A stretch of DNA of 64,000 nucleotides from Achromobacter sp. Bel (lineage in GTDB: Bacteria > Pseudomonadota > Gammaproteobacteria > Burkholderiales > Burkholderiaceae_B): positions 1-64,000 of the forward strand of contig NZ_JABBJN010000005.1 of assembly GCF_012928505.1 (NCBI RefSeq), in the 5' to 3' direction. How positions within the stretch are numbered: position 1 is the stretch's first letter; each line of letters starts with the position of its first letter. The translations under genes were made by a program, and so were the position numbers. Below are positions 41,852-49,735 of this stretch, piece by piece. The notes under the pieces are model-generated. The model saw only the letters and a program-made list of their open reading frames with translations, was not told the origin of the DNA and did no database searches.

Positions 41852-43677
41852 CAGAAGACAATCGGATCGTTGATAAAGTCGGCCAGTTCAGCCGGCGAAT
41901 GCACTGCCGCCCGACTCATCGCAAGCACTGTCGCGACGATCGGGTCGATCCGCCCTTTGGTGGACGACTTCTTTTTGTCCGGGCGGAAATTGCCATTGCT
42001 GTCAAAGAGCAGGGCCACGTTCATTGCTGCCCATCGAACGACCGGGTTGCCGCCGTGCCGCAGGCGCTTTCCGTATGCGCACAGTTCCAGCAGCTTCGAC
42101 CCCGGATACATGCCGCCCGTGTTTTGCGGCACCTCCACCATCGGCACGCCTTCCTCGGCTAGCTCGTTGACCAGGTGCGTGGAGTTCCACTTGTCGTAGG
42201 CCACTTCCACCAGGTCATAAAGCTGCGAGGCCGACGTGATCTGGCGATGCATAGGCTCGTAATCGACGATGTCGCCCTCGGTCACTGTCAGGTGGCCCGA
42301 GCGCTCCCAGCGCGCATAGGGCGCCGCATCATCTTTCTGAGCGTCGACCTTCGTGCGCGGGCAATACGTCCACACCAGCAAATACCAATTTGGATCGTCC
42401 TCCACGGGCGGAAACACCAGGGCGAAGGCCGTAAGGTCCGTCGTTTGCGAAAGGTCGATACCACCGAAGCAACGGCGCCCACGCAGGGCCAGCGGATCAA
42501 ATGGCCTTTTTCCCTTGTCCCAGACGTCGACGTCAAACCACCCGTCAGCGCCGTTACACCAGATATTCAAATCCTTGGTCTTGAAGTTCGCCATTTCACT
42601 GGGCAATGCCGCCGCCGCTTTCGCACGCGACCGCATGTACTCCAGCGTCTTGGACCGCCCCAACCCGGGATTCGCCTTCGGCCATACCCGCTCATTCAGC
42701 GGGTCATCGCCTTCGTCCAGGGTGTACACATACCCGAAGAACGAATCGTCTTCCCGCGTTCCCTCTAACACGCTGACCAGGTAGTTCCTGACCGTCATGC
42801 ACACACCGTCCAGGATGAAGCCGGCAGTCGTGATCGCCGATTGCAGCGGCTGGAGCCGTGCGCCCAATGCGCTCGACATCACTTCCCAGACCTCGGGCGA
42901 CCTGTGCGCGTGCAGCTCGTCCACAAGGACCGCATGCGGATTCAGGCCGTCCAGCGATTCTGCGTTCGCGGGCAGCGGCTTAAAAACCGAGCTGTCGTAC
43001 GAAATCTGTTCCTGGTTCTTTCCATCGTGGATCTTGAAGCTACGTTCCACGCCGCGGGACCGCCGGGCCCAGCGCCGGAAGTTGTCCAGCGCCGGCCGGA
43101 AGATGGCCATAGCCTGCTCTCGCGTCGTGGCGATGGTGTACACCTCCGCCCCAATCTCTCCATCCATCATGAAGAGGTACGCGCCCTGGGGCCCCTTCCA
43201 CGTGCTTTTGCCGTTCTTGCGTGCGACTTCCTCGTATCCTGTTCTGAACCGGCGCCGGCCATCGAGCCGCAGCCAGCCGTACAGGACGGCAGTCCAAAAC
43301 TTCTGCCAGGGATCCAGCAGGATGGGCTGCCTTGCCAGCGGCCCACGGATATGCACGAAGTTCTGCTCGATGTAATCGATCACGTGCCAGGCATGCCCTG
43401 GGCTGAACTCCAACCCGCGCTCGTGCCCATCGAGCAGATCCTGATAATGGCGGGCCACCGCCAGATATGTCAGGCGGCCAACCACCTCCTGCCCCCGCAG
43501 CACGGGCAAGCCGTACGCGAGGTCCCATTCATGAAGCTCCAGCGCCTCTATCTGCGCGAGTAGTTTTTTCGATCCTCGTTCGCGTGGCCCACCAGGTCGC
43601 CGAACTGCAGATCTTGCTGCCCGTCGTCGCCCAGCTTGCTTCGGACGTTCGCGAAGGATGGGATCGTCAGACAGCAT
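41851..43677 (-). CDS. Terminase large subunit
   Basis: 608 residues in the longest frame. The ATPase shows Walker A-like ARKNGKST (about 152-159) and Walker B VLVDELHAH (about 250-258); the nuclease begins at GGIDLSQTTDLTAFALVF. It belongs to the HK97/phi-C31-like terminase group. The N-terminal 38 residues overlap the small subunit gene by 130 bp and are Arg-rich; no ATG closer to KKLLAQIEALELHEW exists, so the true start may be a non-ATG codon near 43,565. Confidence 0.92.
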   Translation of the reverse strand: MLSDDPILRERPKQAGRRRAARSAVRRPGGPRERGSKKLLAQIEALELHEWDLAYGLPVLRGQEVVGRLTYLAVARHYQDLLDGHERGLEFSPGHAWHVIDYIEQNFVHIRGPLARQPILLDPWQKFWTAVLYGWLRLDGRRRFRTGYEEVARKNGKSTWKGPQGAYLFMMDGEIGAEVYTIATTREQAMAIFRPALDNFRRWARRSRGVERSFKIHDGKNQEQISYDSSVFKPLPANAESLDGLNPHAVLVDELHAHRSPEVWEVMSSALGARLQPLQSAITTAGFILDGVCMTVRNYLVSVLEGTREDDSFFGYVYTLDEGDDPLNERVWPKANPGLGRSKTLEYMRSRAKAAAALPSEMANFKTKDLNIWCNGADGWFDVDVWDKGKRPFDPLALRGRRCFGGIDLSQTTDLTAFALVFPPVEDDPNWYLLVWTYCPRTKVDAQKDDAAPYARWERSGHLTVTEGDIVDYEPMHRQITSASQLYDLVEVAYDKWNSTHLVNELAEEGVPMVEVPQNTGGMYPGSKLLELCAYGKRLRHGGNPVVRWAAMNVALLFDSNGNFRPDKKKSSTKGRIDPIVATVLAMSRAAVHSPAELADFINDPIVF

Positions 43678-44051
43678 TCCGGGAGGTATTGCAGGAGTTC
43701 GCGCCGCAGCTTTTCCGCGACATAGAACGATTGATGAGGTTGCTCGTAGCCGTTGGGCGTCTTCACGTAGTACGAGCCGTTGTTGCGGGACTTGAATTCC
43801 TCAAGCGTCTCGCGGGCTTCCAGCCACTCCGCGTACGCGTTGCACACCAGCGCGCCAGCAAGGCCGAAGATGCGGTGCTCAATGCCAGCGGTCCGCAGCT
43901 GCTCGCAGATGTAATTCCAGATTTCGATTTCTCGCGGCGCCGTCAGACCCGGCGGCCGCTCCGGCGAAACCGCTTTGCCAGTCGTCGCAAGGGCGACAAC
44001 TTTTTGCGCACCGCCGGCGATCACCTCGAGTTTCGGTCGTTCCTGATCCAT
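43548..44051 (-). CDS. Terminase small subunit (P27 family)
   Basis: 167 residues from MDQERPKLEVIAGG; a longer frame upstream lies in the non-coding repeat region. The segments ALATTGKAVSPERPPGLTAPREIEIWNYICEQLRTAGI and QPHQSFYVAEKLRRELLQYLPECCLTIPSFANVRSKLG are typical of P27-like small terminases. It recognises the packaging site. Confidence 0.88.
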   Translation of the reverse strand: MDQERPKLEVIAGGAQKVVALATTGKAVSPERPPGLTAPREIEIWNYICEQLRTAGIEHRIFGLAGALVCNAYAEWLEARETLEEFKSRNNGSYYVKTPNGYEQPHQSFYVAEKLRRELLQYLPECCLTIPSFANVRSKLGDDGQQDLQFGDLVGHANEDRKNYSRR

Positions 44052-44435
44052 GCTCACACCTCGATGCTGCCGAACTGAAACCGTCGGCGCGTGAGGTGGA
44101 GAGGTCACCTTTGACCCCCCCCCCTTCAAAAATCGGTTGCCATAAATTTCCAACTTGGGGCGCGGTCTCAGGGCGATACCGCCCGACTTTGCCCCCCTAC
44201 CCCGTCCCCTTTTTGGTCATTTTTTGACCAACCCTAGAAAATGCGCAATTTTTGAGCAAACCCGGGAAATGCGATCAGTTTTTGACCACTTTCGCGACCA
44301 ACCCACGCCGGATCCACCAGGTGACGCGATCCATATCAGGCCGAAGACCTGTCAAAGCATGCATGGTCACCACGCCGTACAAATACCAGCGCAACCACCA
44401 GCGCCAACGCAGCTGAACCGTCGCCGTCTTGGCCA
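44052..44435. repeat. Non-coding region with three spaced TTTTTGACCA-type repeats (candidate packaging site)
   Basis: Between terS and HNH. The motif TTTTTGACCA recurs at about 44,221, in a diverged form (TTTTTGAGCA) at about 44,249, and again at about 44,279, with 28-30 bp spacing. Each is followed by a CCC and a variant of AAATGCGAT. An inverted copy (TTGGTCA) just to the left makes a palindrome with the first. No gene is visible. The location before terS fits a cos or pac site. Confidence 0.5.
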
Positions 44436-44876
44436 TCACATATCCGCCTTGTGCCGTAGGGCCTTGTTGCCGAAGCCGCCATCTTCACGGGCCGTTTTCT
44501 TGGAGTGGCACCGCTGGCAAAGTCCTTGCCAGTTCCCAGAATTCCAGAACAACGATTGCGCCAGCGCGATGCGGTCTTGATCACCACTGTCCAACGCTTC
44601 AGACAATCGGTGCGGCACGATGTGGTCAACGTCACGCGCCGCCACCGGCCTCTCATCCGTCGAACAAGCCGCACACAGCGGATGGCGCGCAAGGAACGTA
44701 TCCCGCGCCTTGCGCCATCGACCGCCGTACCCACGCTTGGCCGCGCTGCCACGCAGCCTATCCCGCTCCCGGCCTTGCTCAATCTGGGCGGGGCGATGCG
44801 CATCGCAGTAGCCCCCACCGTGGACGAGAGCCGGGCAGCCTGGCTGCAAACAAGGTCGCGGTCTTGCTTTCGGCAT
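44436..44876 (-). CDS. HNH endonuclease
   Basis: 146 residues from MPKARPRPCLQPGCPAL. Zinc pairs CLQPGC/CAAC and CQRC, with HNH core DVDHIVPHRLSEAL...FWNSGNWQGLCQRCHSKKTARE, are complete. HNH proteins adjacent to the terminase are needed for DNA packaging cleavage in many HK97-like phages. Confidence 0.9.
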   Translation of the reverse strand: MPKARPRPCLQPGCPALVHGGGYCDAHRPAQIEQGRERDRLRGSAAKRGYGGRWRKARDTFLARHPLCAACSTDERPVAARDVDHIVPHRLSEALDSGDQDRIALAQSLFWNSGNWQGLCQRCHSKKTAREDGGFGNKALRHKADM

Positions 44877-45133
44877 AAGGGGTGCCCTATCGGGATTACG
44901 GCGCGGGCCACGCCGAGGAGTAGCGGCGATGTCCACGCCGTCCGATCCCGACTACGGATGCCAACAAATGAAAGACCCTGGACGGATACCCGGCCAGGGC
45001 CAATTAAAACGTTGATTTCGGATGCTACATTCGCCGTTACACGCGGCTTAACCGTGTGCAAAGCGGCACCTGATCTTTGAAACGTAACTACACAAGAGAA
45101 ATGCTATGCAGGTAACCAGCCCAGAGCAACCAT

Positions 45134-45634
45134 TTATCCCGCAACCGCAACCAGAACGCAAGGAAGCACCGCGGCCAAAGTGACGCCAATCAAAAACGCC
45201 AGAGGGCTCGCAACTGCCCAGAGCCGGATTCTATTAAGGCTCTTGGCAGTTGCATTGTTCCGCGCCGTAGTCTTGTCAATCCGCTCCTGGACGTTCTTCA
45301 GCTCTCCTTCCCGAAGGGTCTCGAGCGAATACTGCTTCTGATACAAGTTCATTGGCTCGTTATAGAGGGCGGGTAGATCTTTCGCTTGCAGAACGCGAAG
45401 GACCAAGACAGCACAAAGAACATACATGTAGGTTGAAAACGTACTAGCGCCGCCAACCAACCACCATGTTTTTGCTTCAAGGCCTTTAATTACGTAGGCC
45501 AACGCGCCTGTGGCAGCGGCGATAAGTATCGTGAAAGTCGTCACACCTTCCTTAAGCAGGTGCTCGGCATTTTCCCTTCGGTCCTTCAAATTTTCGACAC
45601 CGGCCTTTTCGGCCCAATCCAACAGATCGCTCAT
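45134..45634 (-). CDS. Membrane protein moron (unknown)
   Basis: 166 residues from MSDLLDWAEKAGVENLKDRRENAEHLL. Three membrane segments: FTILIAAATGALAYVIKG, LVGGASTFSTYMYVLCAVLVLRVL and a C-terminal pair (VASPLAFLIGVTLAAVLPCVLVAVAG). A charged helix separates the second and the last. It sits between HNH and the Q-like gene, is AT-richer than its neighbours and has no structural role that I can see. Typical of superinfection-exclusion or host-modifying genes. Confidence 0.65.
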   Translation of the reverse strand: MSDLLDWAEKAGVENLKDRRENAEHLLKEGVTTFTILIAAATGALAYVIKGLEAKTWWLVGGASTFSTYMYVLCAVLVLRVLQAKDLPALYNEPMNLYQKQYSLETLREGELKNVQERIDKTTARNNATAKSLNRIRLWAVASPLAFLIGVTLAAVLPCVLVAVAG

Positions 45635-45718
45635 CACGGCTCCAGGAGTGCGCTCGTTTCGAACTACAGCGAGCTCTTAGGTTGCGGGCTCCGCAGGAAT
45701 GTAGCGGATTATGCCCCC

Positions 45719-46120
45719 TCATGTATAAATCGCGAAAATTCCCCTTTGCTTGATTACATCAGATCGGGCTTGCCGCGCCTCCAACCAGTCACGGACGCGC
45801 CGGTCGGCATTGCACAGCCGGTTATGCAGAGTTGCACGCGTGCATCCCAGAGCAGCGGCGATCTCCTGCATACCGCCTTCCCATCTGTAGGCAGCCATGA
45901 CGGTTCGCTTCAGTTCGGCAGGAAGCTGCGCGATCGCGCGGTCAATCTCCAGGGCGCTCGCATCGAACGCCGGGTCGGAATTCCGCCACCCTGCGCGCAC
46001 ATCATCGGTTTGGTCGACGCGGTTCGGGTCGTACGTCCTGGGGAGGCCACCACCTGTCCCGCTCATCGTCCAGACCGCCCAGCCTTCGAACCGCTTGTGT
46101 ACCCATTGGATGCGCTCCAT
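45719..46120 (-). CDS. Q-like late antiterminator / sigma-like regulator
   Basis: 133 residues. A C-terminal helix-turn-helix (LPAELKRTVMAAYRWEGGMQEIAAALGCTRATLHNRLCNADRRVRDWLEA) follows the pattern of the sigma-70 region 4-like DNA-binding domain used by phage antiterminator Q-type proteins. Its position, last in the leftward early operon and just before the late genes, fits late-gene control. Confidence 0.65.
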   Translation of the reverse strand: MERIQWVHKRFEGWAVWTMSGTGGGLPRTYDPNRVDQTDDVRAGWRNSDPAFDASALEIDRAIAQLPAELKRTVMAAYRWEGGMQEIAAALGCTRATLHNRLCNADRRVRDWLEARQARSDVIKQRGIFAIYT

Positions 46121-46593
46121 CAGCCCACCTTGCGAACGCGGTCGCGATCATGGATCGCCTGCAGGATTCGCGCCTTGTAGGCCTGGGGGCTTTCGCCCAG
46201 ACGGGCGGTGTCGATCTGCAACTGCCGCGCCATCGCGTCCATGCCGGCCCAGCTCGCCATCCAGCCGGGGGCCGCGGTCTGCGCGTCCTGATTAGCGCGT
46301 GCCGCCTTGGGCTTGGGCAGTTCTATTTCATCATCCCACCGCGCGCCGTTCAGCCACGTCGCGGGATGCGGGATGTGCTCGCGTTCGCGCCCGGATGCGT
46401 TCCAGTACTCCACATGTTTCGGCAACGCCTCCAGGGCCGCGGCCTTTTCTTGCGGACGGAGCTTGGACCACGCCTTCTCAGCGTCACGCTTCGCGACCCT
46501 TCGCGGCCATCCCGCCCAGAAGTCGGCGAAATCCTGGGAAGGTCGCGGCGATCGCGCGGAATTTTCTGTAGGGACGAGCTTTAGTACATTCAT
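46120..46593 (-). CDS. Replication protein C-terminal part (lambda O-like tail, N-terminal HTH missing)
   Basis: 157 residues. The segment FADFWAGWPRRVAKRDAEKAWSKLRPQEKAAALEALPKHVEYW...HIPHPATWLNGARWDDE is the familiar C-terminal half of phage replication/primosome proteins. These normally carry an N-terminal winged-helix domain, absent here. The gene overlaps the Q-like start. Either it is a stand-alone accessory protein or the remains of a truncated replication initiator. The 310 bp upstream hold no matching N-terminus. Confidence 0.6.
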   Translation of the reverse strand: MNVLKLVPTENSARSPRPSQDFADFWAGWPRRVAKRDAEKAWSKLRPQEKAAALEALPKHVEYWNASGREREHIPHPATWLNGARWDDEIELPKPKAARANQDAQTAAPGWMASWAGMDAMARQLQIDTARLGESPQAYKARILQAIHDRDRVRKVG

Positions 46594-46602
46594 GTGGCAC
46601 CT

Positions 46603-46794
46603 TTACCTATGACACCTGCTGGCTGTTGAAGGACATTGCTGAATAGGTGGGATCGGAGCGATGGGCAGAGCTCCCCCTACCCAATCGCGCTCAAACCTCT
46701 GCATTGCCGAACCGGAGCCGACCGTATGCATCAGGGCCCACAGGCGGATGTACGCCCCTGTGATCGGCCAGACTGTTGGCGTCCGTACAGACAC
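46603..46794 (-). CDS. Possible small CDS (unknown)
   Basis: A 63-codon frame from GTG, including TGAYIRLWALMHTVGSGSAMQRFERDWVGG. It fills most of the gap between the replication tail and the next gene and is in the right orientation. The start is unconvincing and no family is recognised. The rest of the gap shows nothing. Confidence 0.3.
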   Translation of the reverse strand: MSVRTPTVWPITGAYIRLWALMHTVGSGSAMQRFERDWVGGALPIAPIPPIQQCPSTASRCHR

Positions 46795-46903
46795 CCCTTC
46801 CGCGCTCTAGCCTTTCGCACCCACGCTGCTCCCTGGAATCGGTTTGGAGCCATGTCGGAGGGGTAACCGCGTATTCAGCCTCTTCCCCCCTCCCCTTGAT
46901 GTC

Positions 46904-47293
46904 TCAGGGCGGCGCTCTGCCTCCGTGGACATGGATGATTTCGCCGTGCCGCCAGAACGGCTGACGGGCAGGATCGGGGCGCCCACGGGCATCCAGGCGA
47001 GCCGGATGGTTGCGCGGCACCTGGATCAAATAGGTGTATGGCCTGGGGCTGGATGTATCGAACACCACCAGAATTTCATGCTCGGGATAGGCCTTTTCCG
47101 CCCCGTAGAAGCCGCTGGAACGCAGCAACTCGGGGCGCGTGAAGCTGCGCCCCTGTCCGAAAAGAAAGACCTTGGCGCGAGACGTTGGCTGCCACGCATC
47201 AGGTGCCGCAATGCGCTCTTCAGGCGCATCACCAGCCCGCGGGCGACGATAGGTCGCCTGAACAGGCGCATGACCGAACAGATCTCGCGTCAT
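46904..47293 (-). CDS. Early leftward protein (unknown)
   Basis: 129 residues from MTRDLFGHAPVQATYRRPRAGD. A compact central region (AKVFLFGQGRSFTRPELLRSSGFYGAEKAYPEHEILVVFDTSS) has no domain I recognise. The start overlaps the upstream stop (ATGA), so it is translationally coupled to the winged-helix gene and probably part of the replication/regulation operon. Confidence 0.6.
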   Translation of the reverse strand: MTRDLFGHAPVQATYRRPRAGDAPEERIAAPDAWQPTSRAKVFLFGQGRSFTRPELLRSSGFYGAEKAYPEHEILVVFDTSSPRPYTYLIQVPRNHPARLDARGRPDPARQPFWRHGEIIHVHGGRAPP

Positions 47294-47598
47294 GTCGGCG
47301 TGACACCATGGAACGGAAAACAGCCAGGCATCCCAGCGATGCCTTCGACCTGCCGCGCGACTGAGTACACATGGACAGGACGATGCGAGCCGGCCACCCG
47401 AATCCTGCCCACAACTTCCAGGCTGCCTGATGCGCTGAGTCGGCTGCAAATGTGGCGCGCCGCCACAATCGAGAGCTTCAGTTCCTGCGCGATTTGCGCA
47501 GCCGTCATGGAGCGATCGGACAGGAGTTCGCAAACCCGCTGAGCGGCAGGTCCGAGCGCGCCTACGGGGCGCCCTCGTCGGCTACGACCGGGCGTCAT
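47290..47598 (-). CDS. Winged-helix DNA-binding protein
   Basis: 102 residues. Helix-turn-helix at LLSDRSMTAAQIAQELKLSIVAARHICSRLSASGSLEVVGR (about 25-66) and a basic N-terminus. It starts on the stop of the CII-like gene (ATGA) and ends on the start of the next. It may load replication factors or regulate early genes. Confidence 0.65.
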   Translation of the reverse strand: MTPGRSRRGRPVGALGPAAQRVCELLSDRSMTAAQIAQELKLSIVAARHICSRLSASGSLEVVGRIRVAGSHRPVHVYSVARQVEGIAGMPGCFPFHGVTPT

Positions 47599-48149
47599 TC
47601 GTCCGCCCCTAGGGTTCCAAGGGTCACCCCCTCAGCCGCCACGCGCTGCACGTTCCGAATCAATCGCAAGAGCATGCGGATTTCGTCATAGGCCTGGGCC
47701 TCGATCGCATCTGCCTCTCGGTCGGTAATGCGACGGTCACGCAAAGCGCCGGCCAGCAATCCGGACAAGATTCCGCCCTGCTCCTGCAGCGTGAACCCCT
47801 TCTCCACAATCGCGGCGATCTCGCACGGCCAGCGGCCGCCAGGCGGCGGCGCATCAAGCTCGATGGCAGCAAGGTCAAATCGCGCGGCAAGGGCCATGAT
47901 CCAACTGCGCGCGCCACCTTGACACGGCGACATGCGGAGCAGGTACTCGGTGATCAATTCGGCGTCGTCGACGGACAAGCGCTCGCCCGGATCGGAGCCG
48001 TCGAGCTTCTTGTACAGGGTCTTCGGTGCGATGCGCCGGTCGCGGAACTCAGCCGCCCAGGCACAAAAGCCCGCGACGCCGTCCGGCGACTGCCGCAAGG
48101 CGGTATAGATCGCCCCGCGCCAATGGGTCTCGGAATAGTGCTTGGTCAT
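47595..48149 (-). CDS. CII-like phage regulatory protein (CP76 type)
   Basis: 184 residues from MTKHYSETHWRGAIYTALRQ. The N-terminal part resembles the CP76/CII family pattern: GVAGFCAWAAEFRDRRIAPKTLYKKLDGSDPGERLSVDDAELITEYL. The C-terminal helical half (GFTLQEQGGILSGLLAGALRDRRITDREADAIEAQAYDEIRMLLRLI) is long and charged. It is the first long gene of the leftward early operon. Expected to help establish lysogeny. Confidence 0.6.
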   Translation of the reverse strand: MTKHYSETHWRGAIYTALRQSPDGVAGFCAWAAEFRDRRIAPKTLYKKLDGSDPGERLSVDDAELITEYLLRMSPCQGGARSWIMALAARFDLAAIELDAPPPGGRWPCEIAAIVEKGFTLQEQGGILSGLLAGALRDRRITDREADAIEAQAYDEIRMLLRLIRNVQRVAAEGVTLGTLGADE

Positions 48150-48240
48150 GGCGCCACCTGCGGGCACAACTTGGCGCCCCGCTCCTGCGGGCTATGCTTT
48201 CGGCTCTCACACACGAAACCCTCACGGGAGGAGCAAGGCA

Positions 48241-48575
48241 TGGACTGGAAATTCTTTCTCGGGCTGATGATCCCGGCCGTCGGCGCAGCGTTCGTCTGGC
48301 TGACCAAGATTGCCCGCGAAGACCCGCCCCTGTACTGCGAAATCGACGATGTGTTGTCCAGGTGGATACCTGGAGCGCTCTTCGGCGCTGTGTTCCTGAT
48401 GATCTTCTCAATGGCCACGTGGGACGATGGCCGCGGGGATGCTGGCTTCATCGGGGGGATCCTGATACTTGGGCTGATTCAGTTGCGCAGCGCATTCCCG
48501 TTCTTTCGCCGCGTAGCCGCGCTTCCTCGGCCACATCGCGAAACAACATCACAAGAAAGAAGCACCACAGGATGA
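48241..48575 (+). CDS. Small membrane protein opposing the early operon (unknown)
   Basis: 111 residues with GGAGGAG at good spacing. Three or four hydrophobic segments (FFLGLMIPAVGAAFVWLTK; WIPGALFGAVFLMIFSMA; GFIGGILILGLIQL). It points against the leftward early operon and shares its last 128 bp with the convergent gene at 48,732. The position beside the switch suggests immunity or exclusion. Confidence 0.6.
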
Positions 48576-48732
48576 AGGCCAGGTGGCTATAGCGCAGGCC
48601 ACCCCAGGATGCGGCCTCTCCGCGCCTCACCTTCGCTCGATAAAACTCAGCCCGAGCCGACGGGTCGACACTCAAGGGCTTGGAGGTCCAACGACGACCA
48701 TGCCACGTCTTGGGGCTCCGCCAACGGCTCAT
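48448..48732 (-). CDS. Small basic membrane protein (unknown)
   Basis: 94 residues, MSRWRSPKTWHGRRWTSKPL..., one membrane segment (LAFILWCFFLVMLFRDV). GGGAG precedes the ATG by eight bases. It runs with the leftward operon, and its 3' third overlaps the opposite-strand membrane gene. Both frames look translatable; one may be decayed. Confidence 0.5.
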   Translation of the reverse strand: MSRWRSPKTWHGRRWTSKPLSVDPSARAEFYRAKVRRGEAASWGGLRYSHLAFILWCFFLVMLFRDVAEEARLRGERTGMRCATESAQVSGSPR

Positions 48733-48824
48733 ACAGTTCTCCCGAAAATGGCGCGCGATTCTCGTAGATGCAGGCGCACCTGACGCATACGATGCGTTCT
48801 CGCCCTACCTGGAGACGCAGCACG

Positions 48825-49001
48825 ATGAGCAACCACCTGACCGAAACCGAGCAGCTTCTGATCAATGCACAGGAAATCGCCGCGCGCCGGTTCACCAGCC
48901 CGAGCGAACGGGCCGTGATGGATATCTTTGATGAGCTGCGGGCTGAAAGAGACCGAGCCACCTGGGCCACCGATGGGCGCGAAGCCGCGACGGTGCATTG
49001 A
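48825..49001 (+). CDS. Small helical protein near the Cro gene (unknown)
   Basis: 58 residues, MSNHLTETEQLLINAQEIAARRFTSPSERAVMDIFDELRAERDRA, wholly alpha-helical in appearance. GGAG lies 12 bases before the ATG. It reads rightward and ends two bases before the stop of the cro-like gene, so the two converge. Confidence 0.5.
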   Translation: MSNHLTETEQLLINAQEIAARRFTSPSERAVMDIFDELRAERDRATWATDGREAATVH

Positions 49002-49003
49002 AG

Positions 49004-49207
49004 TCACGCTGCCCTCGCCGCTTTCGCAGATTCGGCCGCCCTGAAGGCATCCGGCTGGATCGTTTCGAGATACATACGCCGCGCGGATGGGATGCCGTTC
49101 TTCCGCCATTCCGAAACGGACGGGTCCTTGACCTTGCACAACCGCGCAACGGCGGCGGTGCCGCCCAGGCCATCAATAATTTCGGAGTCGGGGTGTTTGG
49201 TATCCAT
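49004..49207 (-). CDS. Cro-like repressor
   Basis: 67 residues from MDTKHPDSEIIDGLGG. The HTH is TAAVARLCKVKDPSVSEWRKNGIP, the pattern of lambda Cro relatives (YdaS-like). I chose this ATG because the longer frame begins inside operator 1 and before the predicted transcription start. The -10 of its promoter ends six bases before the ATG, so the mRNA should be leaderless. Confidence 0.8.
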   Translation of the reverse strand: MDTKHPDSEIIDGLGGTAAVARLCKVKDPSVSEWRKNGIPSARRMYLETIQPDAFRAAESAKAARAA

Positions 49208-49213
49208 GCACCA

Positions 49214-49273
49214 ATTATTAGGCATGCCTTATTTTCAGTCAAGCTGCGCCTAATTTTCCATACAGGCATGCCT
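49214..49273. promoter_or_regulatory. Operators and leftward early promoter (PR equivalent)
   Basis: AGGCATGCCT palindromes at 49220-49229 and 49264-49273, centres 44 bp apart. The minus-strand promoter TTGACT (49237-49242), 17 bp, AATAAT (49214-49219) has operator 1 in its spacer, so bound CI blocks cro. The second operator lies 27 bp before the CI start and could govern CI's own promoter. Confidence 0.8.
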
Positions 49274-49299
49274 AACCGTGTTGCCATTAGGATTGCCGA

Positions 49300-49677
49300 A
49301 TGAGCAATCTTGCAGAGCGTTTCAGAGAGGCGATGACCGCAGCCGGCGTGAAGCAGGTAGACGTTGCGCGCGCGGCGGGAATCAAACCGCCCTCTGTTGC
49401 TGATTGGTTAAATGGCAAAACGAAGAACATTCGCGGCGCCAATCTAGTCAGCGTTGCCCAGTTCCTGAACGTTAGCGAGGCGTGGTTAGCTGACGGGACT
49501 CTGCCCCGCGAACGCAAGCTTGATTCCGATTGGCCCTTCCCAAAAATTCCCAAGGAACGCTATTACGCGTTATCCGAAGCGCAACGCGCCGGGATCGAAG
49601 AATGGGTTTCCCGTCAAGTTGACGCGTACGGGGACCCTCCGACCGTCAAAAGCGGCAAGACCGAACAAGCCGCCTAA
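49300..49677 (+). CDS. Short CI-like repressor lacking an S24 peptidase domain
   Basis: 125 residues, MSNLAERFREAMTAAGVKQVDVARAAGIKPPSVADWLNGKTKNIRGANLVSVAQFLNVSEAWLADG. The HTH domain occupies about 1-68. The C-terminal 57 residues (DWPFPKIPKERYYALSEAQRAGIEEWVSRQVDAYG) do not contain the Ala-Gly cleavage site or Ser/Lys dyad of self-cleaving repressors. Activation of the prophage by RecA-stimulated autocleavage therefore seems impossible. AGGA precedes the ATG. Confidence 0.82.
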   Translation: MSNLAERFREAMTAAGVKQVDVARAAGIKPPSVADWLNGKTKNIRGANLVSVAQFLNVSEAWLADGTLPRERKLDSDWPFPKIPKERYYALSEAQRAGIEEWVSRQVDAYGDPPTVKSGKTEQAA

Positions 49678-49735
49678 AACGCGGCACCTCACGCTTGTCA
49701 TTCGTTGTGGAAAATATTTGGATGGGTGTAACTAA

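Noticed and set aside
44116-44127. Run of C in the region before terS
   Set aside because: Probably a homopolymer-length artefact or a harmless tract; no functional motif around it.
44214-44310. The spaced repeats as plasmid iterons or a replication origin
   Set aside because: Only three diverged copies, no replication initiator next to them and the position before terS favours a packaging site.
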